A stretch of 64,000 bases of DNA from Hysterangium stoloniferum (GCA_015178975.1 WHVD01000117.1:186001-250000); one strand, 5' to 3'; numbered from the stretch's first letter, positions 53,988 to 64,000 are shown. Made by a program: numbers and translations. The notes: generated by a model from the sequence alone, not told the origin.

Positions 53988-55540
53988 GAGTGCCTAAAAT
54001 CTCACCGTCTCTTGACCTCAGGACAGACAGTCTCCTCAATCTGTCAAAAAGAACACTTGTATGAGCACGAGATAACATTTATGGAAAGAGGAACTGTGAC
54101 TCACACATTGCCATAACAGACCACATGCAACGAGCATGTGAGGGTATTATCAGGAAGCAGACGAAGTGACCTCCTTGCCTCATTAAGATCCAGGCTGGAA
54201 TCGAAGAGGAACCTACACGCAGCGAACATGCTGGAGAAGATGTTGTACCTCACATCAGTGTCGATACCAGGAAGCCTCCCCTCCAATGTGATGGACAATC
54301 CCATCATCTTGTCCAAAAACCCGAGTTGCCATGCTGCAGTCAAGTGGCGGAGAAGAACAGAGAACAATGACCGAGAGACAAGCAGGGATGTTGTGGCGAA
54401 GGAGGCCCTATGGCGAATGTAAGTATAAGTGGCGGTGGCGGTGGAGAAGGAATGGGAAAAATGCTTACGGCGTTGATAGAACAATATCTGTCAACATCAT
54501 AGACAATCTGGCCCCAATGCCGGGAGTCAATGACTCGATGAGGCTGACCAAGGCCACTCCCAACATATATTTGTGAGAAAAAAGTGCCGCCACGATCCCG
54601 ATGAGGACCGCGGCGGGTTTGATGGAACGCAAAGGATCCATCGATTTGTGGAAGAGGTGGAGGTGGTTTGTAAGATAGGTTTACTGGGGGGTGATACTGG
54701 TTCAGAGTAGGTGGAGAATAAGCCCCCCCAGTAAACCTATCTTACAAACCACCTCCACCCCTTCCACAAATCGATGGATCCTTTGAGTTCCATCAAACCC
54801 ACCGTGGTCCTCATCGGGATCGTGGCGGCACTTTTTTCTCACAAATATATGTTGGGAGTGGCCTTGGTCAGCCTCATTGAGTCACTGACTCCCGGCATTG
54901 AGGCCAGATTGTCTTTGATGTTGACAGATATTGTTCTATCAATGCTGTAAGCATTTTTCCCATTTCTTCTCCACCGCCACCGCCACTTATACTTACATTC
55001 GCCATAGGGCCTCCTTCGCCACAACATCCCTGCTTGTCTTTCGGTGGTTTTTCTCTGTTCTTCTCCGCCAGGTGTTTGCAGCATGGCAACTCGGGTTTTT
55101 GGACAAGATGACGGGTGTTGGAGGGGAGGCTTCCTGGTATCGACACTGATGTGAGGTACAACATCTTCTCCAGCATGTTCGCTGCGTGTAGGTTCCTCTT
55201 CGATTTCAGCCTGGATCTTAATGAGGCAAGGGGGTCGCTTCGTCTACTTCCCGATAATACCCTCACACGCTCGTTGCATGTGGTCTGTTATGGCGATGTG
55301 TGAGTCACAGTTCCTCTTTCCATAAATGTTTTCTCGTGCTCATACAAGTGTTCTTTTTGACAGATTGTATCCCCTCGCGACTGAAAGTCTTGCTACAATG
55401 ATTGCACTCAACGATTACATGGGAAAGAGGAGCTTACTCGTTGCCCAGTTCCCAACTGTGTTGGTCAAACACATTGAGGAGACTGTCTGTCCTGAGGTCA
55501 AGAGATGGTGAGATTTTAGGCACTCACGTATACTTAATGT
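53988..55540. repeat. Large inverted repeat (arms ~0.7 kb) made of copies II and III
   Basis: Copy II (minus) and copy III (plus) meet head to head. The centre is GGTTTGTAAGATAGGTTTAC...TGGGGGG, a ~31 nt spacer (54692-54722), then the inverse. Both arms carry the same two introns, so the duplication was at DNA level. A read-through transcript would form a long hairpin. Confidence 0.93.
54000..54641 (-). pseudogene. Small multi-pass membrane protein, copy II
   Basis: Minus strand. Exon 1 54641-54469 (173 nt; MDPLRSIKPAAVLIGIVAAL, FSHKYMLGVALVSLIESL), exon 2 54407-54105 (303 nt; SLLVSRSLFSVLLRHLTAAW, RLPGIDTDVRYNIFSSMFAA), exon 3 from 54040. Exon 3 starts ATTGAGGAGACTG right after the acceptor, whereas copy III has ~109 nt more between two ATTG words, so a microhomology deletion removed most of exon 3 and shifted its frame. 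Confidence 0.8.
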
Positions 55541-55625
55541 TTGATGATTGATTCTATATTAATCCAGCCATGTTTCGGCGTTTCGCACCGCACTTATTAT
55601 ATGTTTGTGTTGCGTATTGTCATAG
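54774..55625 (+). pseudogene. Small multi-pass membrane protein, copy III (best preserved, one 11 nt deletion)
   Basis: Exons 54774-54946 (173 nt), 55008-55299 (292 nt), 55364-55507 and 55568-55625, all with GT..AG borders and in phase. Exon 1 MDPLSSIKPTVVLIGIVAAL; exon 3 YPLATESLATMIALNDYMGK then LVAQFPTVLVKHIEETVCPE; exon 4 HVSAFRTALIICLCCVLS, a hydrophobic tail. Exon 2 is 11 nt shorter than in copies I and II (missing after KMTG), which shifts frame. Without that lesion the protein would be about 225 residues with three or four membrane segments. No recognised domain. Confidence 0.8.
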
Positions 55626-55720
55626 AAGACTGGTATTTAAACGGATAGTTGTCGTTGTCATCGCTTCATCCGTCCCGATAACCATGTTCACTTCATCCTC
55701 CCATCACTTAACTTCACCAT

Positions 55721-55978
55721 GTGGATGCAGTTAGGGCCGGGTCAGAGAACGAACACGCAAAGCTTCCTATGGCGACAGCCATAACACCCAATGCTGCCGA
55801 TTTGGGTGTTCCGGTCGTGGGTGGTGGTGCACCCGCTGCGAATGACCGCAGCGATGACGCACAGGTCAACCCAGCAATTGGATGCCACGAATGGAGAACA
55901 TGCGGTGGATATTAACGACACTGAACGAGAGGCAGACGTTCAGCACCGTGAAAGATCCAGTGATGCGGTTCCAGGTTT
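55721..55978 (+). other. Possible exon of a second repeated gene
   Basis: MATAITPNAADLGVPVVGGG, then in another frame NGEHAVDINDTEREADVQHR. A similar stretch lies downstream of copy IV at 61540-61625 (NEDEEAENINVTMQDAGIQH). The two are also in the same order relative to the membrane gene, so a two-gene block may have been duplicated. No function can be given. Confidence 0.35.
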
Positions 55979-55984
55979 GTAAGG

Positions 55985-56222
55985 GAAAGCTGAAAAGAAC
56001 AGAGAACTCCTTTATTTCCGCCTCCCACCCCCCGTCACCGGCACCGTATAGCCTTGTACAGGCTTGGAGTTGGTGTAAAGGGTTGGGGTTCGTCTTGGAG
56101 ATCCTCGGACAAACCCCAACCCCTTACACCAACTCCAAGCCTGCGCAAGGCTATACCGGTGCCAGTGACGAAAAGGGTGGGAGGAGGCGAAAATAAAGGA
56201 GTTCTCTGTTCTTTTCAGCCTT
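55985..56222. repeat. Foldback element, ~238 bp near-perfect palindrome
   Basis: Left arm GCTGAAAAGAACAGAGAACT...GGTGTAAAGGGTTGGGGTT (55988-56095); right arm is its inverse (56110-56219), with a few mismatches and small indels; loop about 14-18 nt around 56096-56109. No coding capacity. It looks like a foldback MITE; no clear TSD was found. Confidence 0.85.
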
Positions 56223-56235
56223 CTCTTCTCTTTGT

Positions 56236-56260
<25 letters not shown>
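56236..56260 (+). repeat. CT microsatellite
   Basis: About twelve CT units directly beside the foldback element. Confidence 0.9.
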
Positions 56261-56266
<6 letters not shown>

Positions 56267-56518
56267 TTCTGTCTTCCTTTCTTCTTTTTTAATGTGTGCA
56301 TCTTATTCCGTCCCTTTCTTATTTTGAGTTGGGGCTCTGAAGGCTTAATTTTCGTCTTTGAGGATGTAGTAAGCCCATCTCTGCCGTCACAACTCCCAGC
56401 TACGTCGAGGCGGTCCGTGCCATGATGAGGATGTGCCACTGGATGTGCAAATGTAAGCTCTGATTCCACTCTTCCAACACAATTTGTTAATTTGTGCCTT
56501 CCTCGCCACTTTCTCCCA

Positions 56519-56631
56519 GACGTTCTGGATCCATGGAGTATTGTGAAAGGAATAACAGTGGATCAATCTGTAATGGTTGGTGTATGCACAGTATTATTTC
56601 TTTATATTACTGTCTCTCTAACTGTTACGGA
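56519..56631 (+). other. Possible membrane-spanning exon
   Basis: After a TTCTCCCAG acceptor the frame reads DVLDPWSIVKGITVDQSVMV, then GVCTVLFLYITVSLTV, before CCAGGTGTGA, a weak donor. The hydrophobic run would span a membrane. The upstream exon may be near 56420-56450 (ending DEDVPLDVQ at GTAAGC). Confidence 0.3.
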
Positions 56632-57677
56632 CCAGGTGTGACTCTAGGACAACAACAGTTCGGATCTTTCACATCCAGCAATATCATATCTATAAGGTCA
56701 CAGAGCCGAGTTCCAAAAGATAAATCGCCTAAAACCATGTAAGTTTTTGAAGCCCCCCTTGTCATGTATGACATGATAGTAACATCCCTATCCTCCCATG
56801 CATTTGACTGCAGGAATTCAAGATGGCCGATTGTTGAGGTGCTAGCCTCTTTTTCAGATTCTTCGGTGTTGACGTTGGCAATTACGACGACCTGATTGGC
56901 GTTCTTCGCAGAATTAGTAAGTGAGGGTTCTCACCACACCTTTCAGTGCCCTTACGTTATGCATCCTTCTATGCCGGTCAAAAACAGATATCAATTCCTT
57001 GCAGCCATACAAGTGTGAGTTGTTGGTCGTTTAACTCACTGTCACGAACTTTTGTTTACACTTAGCCGTTAGTCCTTATGTCTAGCCAACTTATTTGCCA
57101 TTCAGTCTCATTCCTCTATCGGTTTTGATGCTATGCTCTAGAATTATTTTGTGAGAGAAGCCATCGTGCTTTATTCTAGCCGTTGTTGACCTTCGTACAG
57201 ACTATCTGGACGCAACTGACTTCATTGCCCTTGCAGTGTAGAAATCGGAGAACTGACGATGTAATACTGACAAAAAGTACTATTTTTTTTAGCCAAAGGA
57301 ACCCTCTCTTTTATCCGTTCTTTTTGCCTTTTGCCTGTTGTCTTTATCTTGTACTGAATGGCTTGTGTTCATTGTAACAAAAAGAACACCTGAAGTCAAC
57401 CTACGTCCAACCTACTGAAAGCTAATTTTTACTTTCAGCTGCGTGTAATTACTACACCAGTTTATTGACAGAGCTATGAAGCTCGTCAACATCAACGTCG
57501 ACTGTTGCCCAATGATGGTTAGTCCTCTGCTGCCTAAGAAGGGCACATCGTTCCTTCAAACCTTGTGCTATAACGTCACACATTCAATTATAACCTATTC
57601 CTTTGCTACGCATAAGTATATCATGATTGGAAGTACCAAGTTTTACTCCAACTGGGGTCTCATCGCGCGTCTGGCAG
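56632..57677. other. No supported gene
   Basis: Several intron-like borders (GTAAGTTTTTG at 56738; CTGCAG at 56808) but no exon that can be followed. The largest open frame, at 57476-57874 on the plus strand, overlaps the C-terminus of the monooxygenase pseudogene antisense. Confidence 0.45.
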
Positions 57678-58963
57678 TCAACGTTTCCTCCGATTCATCC
57701 AATCCACGGCTAATGCAGCATCCCAGGTGCTCAGCAATGCCCTCAAGCGAATTGACTCGTCGGCCATTAAGCGGAACATGGCCCTGTCACGCTCTTTGGC
57801 CTCAGGAGTCGCTTTTTGTAGCCACTTGGTCATGCCATGGGCTTCTGCGATTGCATCATGGGCCCAAATATTAGCGGGATCCTCACTATAACCACCTCTT
57901 TGCACAATGCGTTTACTTTCGATAGATTGTTGATTCGTATATTCTGAGAAGGCTTGATGGCGCAACGTTGGCCATTTATTGAGTAGGGATTCGGGGCGCG
58001 TCCCTGTAGTACTGCTGACAATGCTCGGCCTAAAGGACCGGCGTCCAGGAGACCTGCCGTGAGTCTTAGACCACCTATCGTATCATCAGAGAAGCAAATG
58101 GATCGCTGAAGCTCTTTTCCCTTACCAATAGGATTGTTTGAATGGGCAGCATCTCCAATTAGCAATACCCTTCCTTTACGCAACTGTGTAGCGCATCATT
58201 GGTGTACTTTGTATGGGCTAATATGTACGAGCTTGCATTGAATCCTTCTATCCGGCAAAAAGTGGAGAATGCGTTGTTGGGCTTCTTCCTTGTGCTATTC
58301 GAGAGACATGTCAGGTTTCTACCCATATGCAACTCGCCAGAGATGTTTTTCTGGGTCAATTGCAGCAATAATGCCCCAGTGGACAGGATCGACGAAAAAC
58401 TTTCCTGACGTGAAATCGAAATCAGAGAAAGGGTATAAAACATCCGTCGTAACGAATTCCTCTTTTGGCCATGTGAAGCCTGCAAATTCGATGTTCATTA
58501 TCTTTCGTGCTATACTCTTTGAACCGTCCGCACCGATCAACCAATCACATGTTATTCGTGAGGTATTGCCTTGAGAGCTCTTGCAAGTGATACAGACTGG
58601 GCCCTGTTCAGAGCCATCGGAAACGTATATTACTTCTGAGTCGAAGGAGATTTCTGCGTTTGCGAAAGTTTCCAGTTGGAAAGAAGGACCCTGACAATAT
58701 AAGCTGGCCACAACTGAGGGCTGCAGCAATACCCTCTAAGTTTGGCAATATTGCAGGCTGGACGACTCGGTTGCGACTGCTTGAAGGGCATCATATACAT
58801 TCGCTGGCTGGTAGACAATTGCACGGGGGGACTCGCTGGGACATGAAAGTGCTTCTAGAATCCGGACCTGGACACCATGAGAGGCCAGAACAATGCCTAC
58901 CAAGAGACTAACTGGACCTGCACCACAGATGACCACTTGTGTATGATGTGCGCTCTGAGCCAT
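57678..58963 (-). pseudogene. FAD-dependent aromatic-ring monooxygenase (PF01494-type), inactivated
   Basis: Minus strand, ATG at 58961-58963. Motifs in order: Rossmann dinucleotide fold VVICGAGPVSLLVG (canonical GxGxxG is GAGPVS here), SESPRAIVYQPAN, the DG motif DWLIGADGSKSIARK, WGIIAAIDPEKHLWRVAYG, and the GD motif GRVLLIGDAAHSNNPIG. A 48 nt intron with GTAAGG...GATAG lies in the NNPIG/GLRL junction (about 58098-58145). The C-terminus reads QAFSEYTNQQSIESKRIVQR and HGMTKWLQKATPEAKERD. Lesions: TAG right after RVAYG, a second TAG nine codons on, TGA after SPYKVHQ, and a 1 nt loss near 58003 before PESLLNKW. The region between 58735 and 58700 also appears shortened. Such enzymes hydroxylate aromatic substrates with NAD(P)H and FAD. 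Confidence 0.88.
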
Positions 58964-60061
58964 GAACGAGGTCAGATGGAGTCAACAAGAAAATAATACT
59001 ATGAAGACACGCCTCAGAATTCGACATAACTTTCGATTTGCGGTCTAGCTAGCTATTGTGTGGATGTTTCATCAATTGGTAGGAGTTCCGCTGGTAACAT
59101 CTAGTTCAACTAGCGATTTGTCTGATTACACACATCAGGCTGCGCGTCACATAATCAAACCAATTCCACGCAATCAAATTCTTTTATATCGTGTTGAAGT
59201 CCAACCTAATAATAATTACAGTAATACATTGACGCATATCACATAGGACAAATCTCATTAAACATCGCAGACCAAACTAATTTATTTTCAACATCTAGAT
59301 AATTTTTGCATTATAGCCTACAGACCATCGATATGAAGCTCGACAGAGTCGCTCTATATGTTAGCCAGCTGATAGATCCCCTGGTGTGTTCTTGTTCAGC
59401 CTGCCAGTGATTCCGGTGGGTCGCTGGCTCTGAGTCGCTCCACGCCGTACGGAAGTTAGCGTTGTTCACACCTAATACACTGACGCTCCGGACTTGAATT
59501 CACGGTACGCGAGCTAAAGCTTTTCGTCTGCAGGGTACATGTAGGCCTGAACATTCTGCCATGACTTCATGCGACAGACATATATATACTACACAATGGC
59601 CTATGATGGACACGGACGAGATAGCTTTTATCGAGAGGGCTTCCCAACACGCGGTGTATTCTAGAATAGGTCCCAGCGAGTACGCCATTGCCATCGCTGC
59701 TGTCTTTGGCTGGTGTGCTACTAGACTGCTGGTCACTAGCGATGCAATTCTACGCGGCGGGTGACTTCTAGTTTGTCGTGCTAAATGCCAATTCTGCGTA
59801 AGGGTGTTATAATTGCTATCTAACCCTACTTTCAGAACATGCTTCAGATTGGAAATAAGTCATATTTCATAAATTGTCTGTACAAATGTTAAATTTTTTT
59901 CCAGCCCCGACAAGATAACTATTGGTTGATCGTTGATATATTTATAAGGTCGCCCTAGGCCACAGCTACAGCCTTGTTCCCGCTATCCTCAAACTCACTC
60001 TAAACCACTAGCATCTAGAGCGATTCCAAGCGCTTACACAGCATCTCAAACTCAACAACCC
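58964..60061. other. Intergenic, no supported gene
   Basis: Short open frames on both strands at 59500-59764 overlap each other and have no recognisable feature. Confidence 0.5.
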
Positions 60062-60323
60062 ATGGATCCTTTGGGTTTCATCAAACCTATGGCAGTCAAT
60101 ACAATGTTGGGATCGCTCTTGTTCTACGTTCGGCTGATTCATGTTGAAACCAGTGCTGGCTGCTTTCGCTCAGTCAATGAAACAATATCGATGTTAGAAA
60201 ATGGAATTGTAGTTTTGGGAATCTGATGGTGAAAGCAGCCAGAACCATTCCCAGCGTAAACCAGTCGAGGTTGAGAACGAGAAATACCGCCACGGGTTTG
60301 ATGGAACCGAAGGGATCCATCTA
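60062..60323. pseudogene. Two head-to-head relics of the membrane-protein first exon
   Basis: Plus strand from 60062: MDPLGFIKPMAV; minus strand from 60323: MDPFGSIKPVAVFLVLNL. Both match MDPLSSIKP of copy III. An internal inverse pair CTGGCTGCTTTC and GAAAGCAGCCAG lies between. They are truncated. Confidence 0.65.
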
Positions 60324-60429
60324 TGTTTGAGCGTAAGAGGTTGTGTGAATGCTTTGTTATCTCTGATGATGCCAGTGTTCCCACCACCACCATACTAAAT
60401 AAAAGTTCCCACTAAAGCATCTAGCTCTT

Positions 60430-61079
60430 CACAAATCTCCCCATTATGTCCGAGTACATGTTCCTTTCTTCCTCAACTATTCTTTTGAGGCATGTCAACT
60501 CATGTTCTCGGACAATATCAAAAAACTCTCTCTCATCTCAAGGGTCAATTACTCAATATGGACACTGGCATGAAGAATGAGATCTTCAAGGTCATTCTCA
60601 CAACATTCAAGCCGTAACTCAGTCTCAAATTTTACTTTACCTAGGCCATTAGGCGGCATAATGTGCCCCTCCCAAGGACACCCACTCTGCACGCGGCTCG
60701 TAATGGCGGCATGTGAGTCCAGTGGCACTTTTTCAGTGCTGGTAACTTATGGCTCATATATGCTATAATCTTGGCAGATAGTATCCCTTCGTGACCAAAA
60801 TTCTTAGCGCAATTATTGTGCTCATCAATTGCACCGGGGAGAAAGTGAGCTCGTTGCATATTTCCCACCTGTGCTGGCGACGCACATTGTGGAAACGCTC
60901 TTTCCTCAGCTTAGAGCTGGTGAGTATTTTACATAGCCACATGCCTTACATTATTGACGATTACTAACGTGCTTATCTAGCCATTTGTTGGTGCTTGGCA
61001 CAGTTTTACTGTACACCCGTGCTCCGTGTTACTCAGTGTCAATATTTCATTGCCTTGTCTCGTCATCCCAGACTAATAT
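60430..61079 (+). pseudogene. Membrane-protein relic, copy IV (exons 2-4)
   Basis: 60480-60615 aligns with exon 2 (ATGGACACTGGCATGAAG, GAGATCTTCAAG). 60779-60915 aligns with exon 3 (TATCCCTTCGTGACCAAAAT, GCAATTATTGTGCTCATCAA). A GTGAGT...TATCTAG intron (about 60920-60979) precedes CCATTTGTTGGTGCTTGGCA, aligned with exon 4. Strongly diverged. Confidence 0.6.
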
Positions 61080-62848
61080 TTGAAGGAACAGTATTAATTG
61101 TTCGCATTTGAGAATCCAGCTAACCATCCACCTGGTAGGGCTATTGGTTTGCAGATGATGGCGGTGCAAAGGGAAGAACTTGGGAATAGAATGGACGCCT
61201 AGGATGCGATTGCTCAAGCTACATTCCCTGCCCTACCTCCAACTCACAATGACATATTTCCTCACGCCACAATATTCATGCCCATTTGTCCTCGTATCCG
61301 TGCCTCATAATATCCTCCTCATTACTTATCTCGACGCAGACCCCGCCAACCACCTCCAGCCCAAAGGAGCCGAAGAATAAAGACCTAGATAGGACTGCTC
61401 TATATGCCAATCCATACTATGGTCATATGTTGAATACTGGATTCGACATCGTACCGAACCCAGTATTCAAGATAACTGGTCGCGCACCCGTTGCAAACCA
61501 TTGGAACAGTAGCGCTCGGCCTGGCAACCAGGAGGTGATTCGGATGACAAGAACGAAGATGAGGAGGCTGAGAATATTAACGTCACTATGCAGGACGCAG
61601 GCATTCAGCACGGCGCAAGGTGAAATATGATGATTCTAGGTTCGTGCAGCCCACTTATATCACTTTTATCGTATCCTTATTTAGAAATGATATTACTCTT
61701 GAAGACCGAGGAGTCCGTCTTCCCGTCCTTCCCCAGTTGAATATCACTAACAGCAGCAACCCACAGGGTATTTCCGACTAAGCTCTCGCGTCTTGTGTAT
61801 ATCTTATGCTATGTATCTTTATATGATGCACCGGTGACCTTTGTGCCCAGAGTCACTTTAAGATTATCCAAGGTCATTAGTCAAAGCCCAAGTTGCTGGC
61901 GGGTTGTGTAAAATACGGCAATTGAATTGTGTGTGCGTATTTCGACAGTAGTAAGTCTTGGGGTGAAGTTAATGGTAACCGTGAGGGGGTCTTTGCCATA
62001 AATACCTACGCCGCCGTACTCTATGAGAAAAGGTACGGAAGAGAGAACCCAGCGAATAGGCCCGTATTAGCGGTCGGAAAGTCCTGATCAAATTGACTGC
62101 AAAACAAGGCGTTACAGTACAAGTTGAAAACGCTGACTACATCATCGGTTTTTGATCATTATGACTATTCATCACAATCGATCGGTGGGATTGATCCATT
62201 ATCACTTGTAGTCTTTAATCCAACGCCGGTATGAATATCAAATTTCCCTCTATCTCCATGGTACAAAGGTTCCTTGGAAATAAGTGCCATATATTGCTAA
62301 CTAAGGCCGTTGCCTCATGGAAGTAGGAAATAATGTGCCTGATACACGGAATTTGGAGTTTATTAAAAGCGCTGCATAGATGAAAGGTTGTTGGATTCCC
62401 CGCCTCACGTCAATCCCGATGCCGACGAGATTAACATCATCACGACTATATCTATTTTTTAAAGGTACAACCTATGTAACATGAGGAGCAGAAAGCCAAA
62501 CAATGGTATGATCAGGTGTATCTCATGAGCGGCACCTCTTCTTTCGTATATATACATGTATCCACATTTTCAGATATTTTATTGTAAAATATAAATTTTC
62601 GACACTTTATTAGAGTATCATATGTCGAGATAGAAGCTAAGGAAGTAACTCGGCCTTGATATAATAGAATAAAATGACAGTAGACAACTTTCCGCCCTGC
62701 AACTTATCACCAATATAGCAATTTTGGTGTTGTTTCTCTTATATAACATGTAACCCATCATGTAGGCATGTATGCCGTTGTGGAGCACACATCGTCTGAC
62801 ACGAGTTTCATTACAAAAACTTCAAAATTACATACTTACGGTAACTAA
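61080..62848. other. Intergenic, no supported gene apart from a relic at ~61430-61625
   Basis: 61430-61625 resembles 55790-55960. 61640-62848 is AT-rich with no open frame of note. Confidence 0.5.
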
Positions 62849-63286
62849 GTGCTGCGGATGATATGTGAGCTCGACGAGCACATGTTCATTCTAAAATGGA
62901 GTGTGAAAAAATCTCTCACTTATGGTTACAGGGGTGGCTGGAGTTTAAACCGAGTTATGGCGGAGCTGCAAAAAGTTTATGGAAGTCTTGGGGAGGGACA
63001 TGGGGGTACCGTATCAATCCAGACATTGGAGAATCAATTACCTCCACTTCCGCAACCGCCTCCACCACCTTCTCAACCGCCTCCACCACCTCAACCGCCT
63101 CCACCACCTCCGCAACCGCCTCCACCACCTCCGCACCCGCCTCCACCACCTCCGCAACCGCCTCCACCACCGCCGCAACCGCCTCCACTACCGCCGCAAC
63201 CGCCAGATGCCCCACCACAACCAGCTGCGCCGCATCCAGTACCGCATCCCCCACCCCCACCCACAGCACTTCCATATCCACCATAA
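62849..63286 (+). CDS. Proline-rich open frame (doubtful)
   Basis: 145 codons; residues 65-145 are nearly all proline from a CCNCCA-type microsatellite. The first 60 residues show no recognisable feature. Another frame over the same microsatellite is equally open, so this may not be a gene. Confidence 0.2.
   Translation: MLRMICELDEHMFILKWSVKKSLTYGYRGGWSLNRVMAELQKVYGSLGEGHGGTVSIQTLENQLPPLPQPPPPPSQPPPPPQPPPPPPQPPPPPPHPPPPPPQPPPPPPQPPPLPPQPPDAPPQPAAPHPVPHPPPPPTALPYPP
63044..63270 (+). repeat. Proline-codon microsatellite (CCGCCTCCACCA type)
   Basis: A 12-18 bp imperfect repeat of CCTCCACCACCTCCGCAACCG and variants over ~200 bp. Confidence 0.9.
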
Positions 63287-63307
63287 AATCTAAGCAGTTG
63301 AAACTCA

Positions 63308-63931
63308 TTAGCCTAATGCATCTTCGAACAATGTGGATTGCTGCACGCACCCGTACGGAGTAGTCATCGAGACACCCCAGTATAGATAGTAGTCCCTATA
63401 ACCACGGTAAGGGTCGTCCATAAATGCCTCTCTATGATTCCTATCTCTCGTCTCATTTCGCTTCGCCTGTAAAGCACGCCATGGATCTCTTGCAGCGCGC
63501 TTCTTTGCACTAGCAACACGCCTCTGTGTCTTTTCCCTCCTTGAGTCCTTGTGCTGTTGCGTTTCTGGTGCACTCGGATCACCAAATTGCACATTATGCT
63601 CGGAAGGGTGGGAACTCTCGGCTTCATCCTCCTCCGTGCAGATGATATCGGGGCGATTGTTGACAGGAGTCAGGGGTGGAGGAGGGCCCTCTTCCTTCTT
63701 GCTGCCGATGCGGCTGAGCGAAGTAACGATTCTTCTGATTAGGGATTCCTGCCGGCGGTCTACGACGCAGCCACATACACTGTACGGTACCCCGAAGCGA
63801 TTCCTCCACTCTTTGGCCGTGATATCATATGCGGTAGAGAGTATCTGCGCCTCGATGTTGTCATCGTGGTTTGGCGTGCGTCCTATACATGACTGGGTAT
63901 CCTCCCTATACTTTGAGCTTTTGAGCTGATG
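63308..63931 (-). CDS. 3' terminal exon of an unrecognised minus-strand gene (continues past window)
   Basis: On the minus strand the frame is open from 63951 to the stop at 63308-63310 but contains no ATG upstream of the conserved-looking part. An acceptor-like CTCATCAG ends at about 63932, so this is best read as a terminal exon. It encodes about 207 residues: SSKYREDTQSCIGRTPNHDD, ITAKEWRNRFGVPYSVCGCV, DRRQESLIRRIVTSLSRIG, EEGPPPPLTPVNNRPDI, a charged helix (KTQRRVASAKKRAARDPWRA) and the C-terminus DYYLYWGVSMTTPYGC. No domain recognised. Confidence 0.5.
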   Translation of the reverse strand, partial: HQLKSSKYREDTQSCIGRTPNHDDNIEAQILSTAYDITAKEWRNRFGVPYSVCGCVVDRRQESLIRRIVTSLSRIGSKKEEGPPPPLTPVNNRPDIICTEEDEAESSHPSEHNVQFGDPSAPETQQHKDSRREKTQRRVASAKKRAARDPWRALQAKRNETRDRNHREAFMDDPYRGYRDYYLYWGVSMTTPYGCVQQSTLFEDALG

Positions 63932-64000
63932 AGAGTGCCACGATAAGTCCTATCATCCAGAGAGGGTCAGTTCCGATACAGTTAAAAGTGACTGTAACCT

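Noticed and set aside
57476..57874. 132 codon plus-strand open frame
   Set aside because: Its second half is antisense to the C-terminus of the monooxygenase pseudogene and the first half has no support.
59500..59764. Overlapping open frames on both strands
   Set aside because: Mutually antisense, short and featureless; neither can be preferred.
62955..63350. Val/Ala/Glu-rich minus-strand frame over the proline microsatellite
   Set aside because: Low-complexity antisense of the CCNCCA repeat.

Overview
This window looks like repeat-rich, plant- or wood-associated-type basidiomycete (probably Agaricomycete) chromosomal DNA. The reasons are short GT..AG introns (about 45-80 nt) with CTNAC-like branch sites, a chromodomain Ty3/Gypsy element, a Ty1/Copia element whose primer site matches the anticodon arm of initiator tRNA-Met, a gag-only LTR element, Tc1/mariner and CACTA DNA transposons, and many decayed multicopy genes. 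No rRNA gene, functional tRNA, CRISPR array or prokaryotic operon is visible.

Layout. 1-690: the end and LTR of a Gypsy-like element cut by the window edge. 2000-13212: 'copy A' of a larger repeat, broken by three insertions with target duplications: a solo LTR (2511-2815, GTATA), a 5.9 kb chromodomain Gypsy element (3400-9343, CCGTT) and a minus-strand gag-only LTR element (9488-12990, TCCAG/TCCGG) that itself has a Tc1 element (9581-11183) inside one LTR. 13340-31790: a tandem duplication of a ~4 kb unit (units B and C). Unit C is interrupted by a Copia element with identical 305 bp LTRs (19356-29773, TATGG). That Copia element is split in its integrase by a 4,940 bp CACTA-like element (21823-26762, TSD TGG) with ~515 bp inverted ends, two inversely oriented arrays of a 20 bp repeat and a GC-rich centre that reads like captured coding sequence.

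32868-45029: four more copies (D-G) of an uncharacterised single-pass membrane-protein family whose first two exons also survive in units B and C. D and G read nearly or fully open; E and F are decayed. F and G lie on a ~3.3 kb tandem duplication. A 337 bp MITE with 3 bp TSDs and a solo Copia LTR lie between them. 47559-50400 is a degenerate locus resembling the expanded kinase-like or STAND-like proteins of mushrooms. 53257-55625 holds three copies of a small membrane-protein gene in +/-/+ order, forming a ~0.7 kb-arm inverted repeat, each copy carrying a different lesion; a fourth relic is at 60062-61079. 57678-58963 is an FAD-dependent monooxygenase pseudogene with three in-frame stops and a frameshift, and a second relic of the family lies at 51416-51530. 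The right edge holds the 3' terminal exon of an unrecognised minus-strand gene.

The genes do not form a pathway. The coherent story is a transposon-nesting and gene-duplication graveyard with a few open family members (D, G, and gene Q in unit C).
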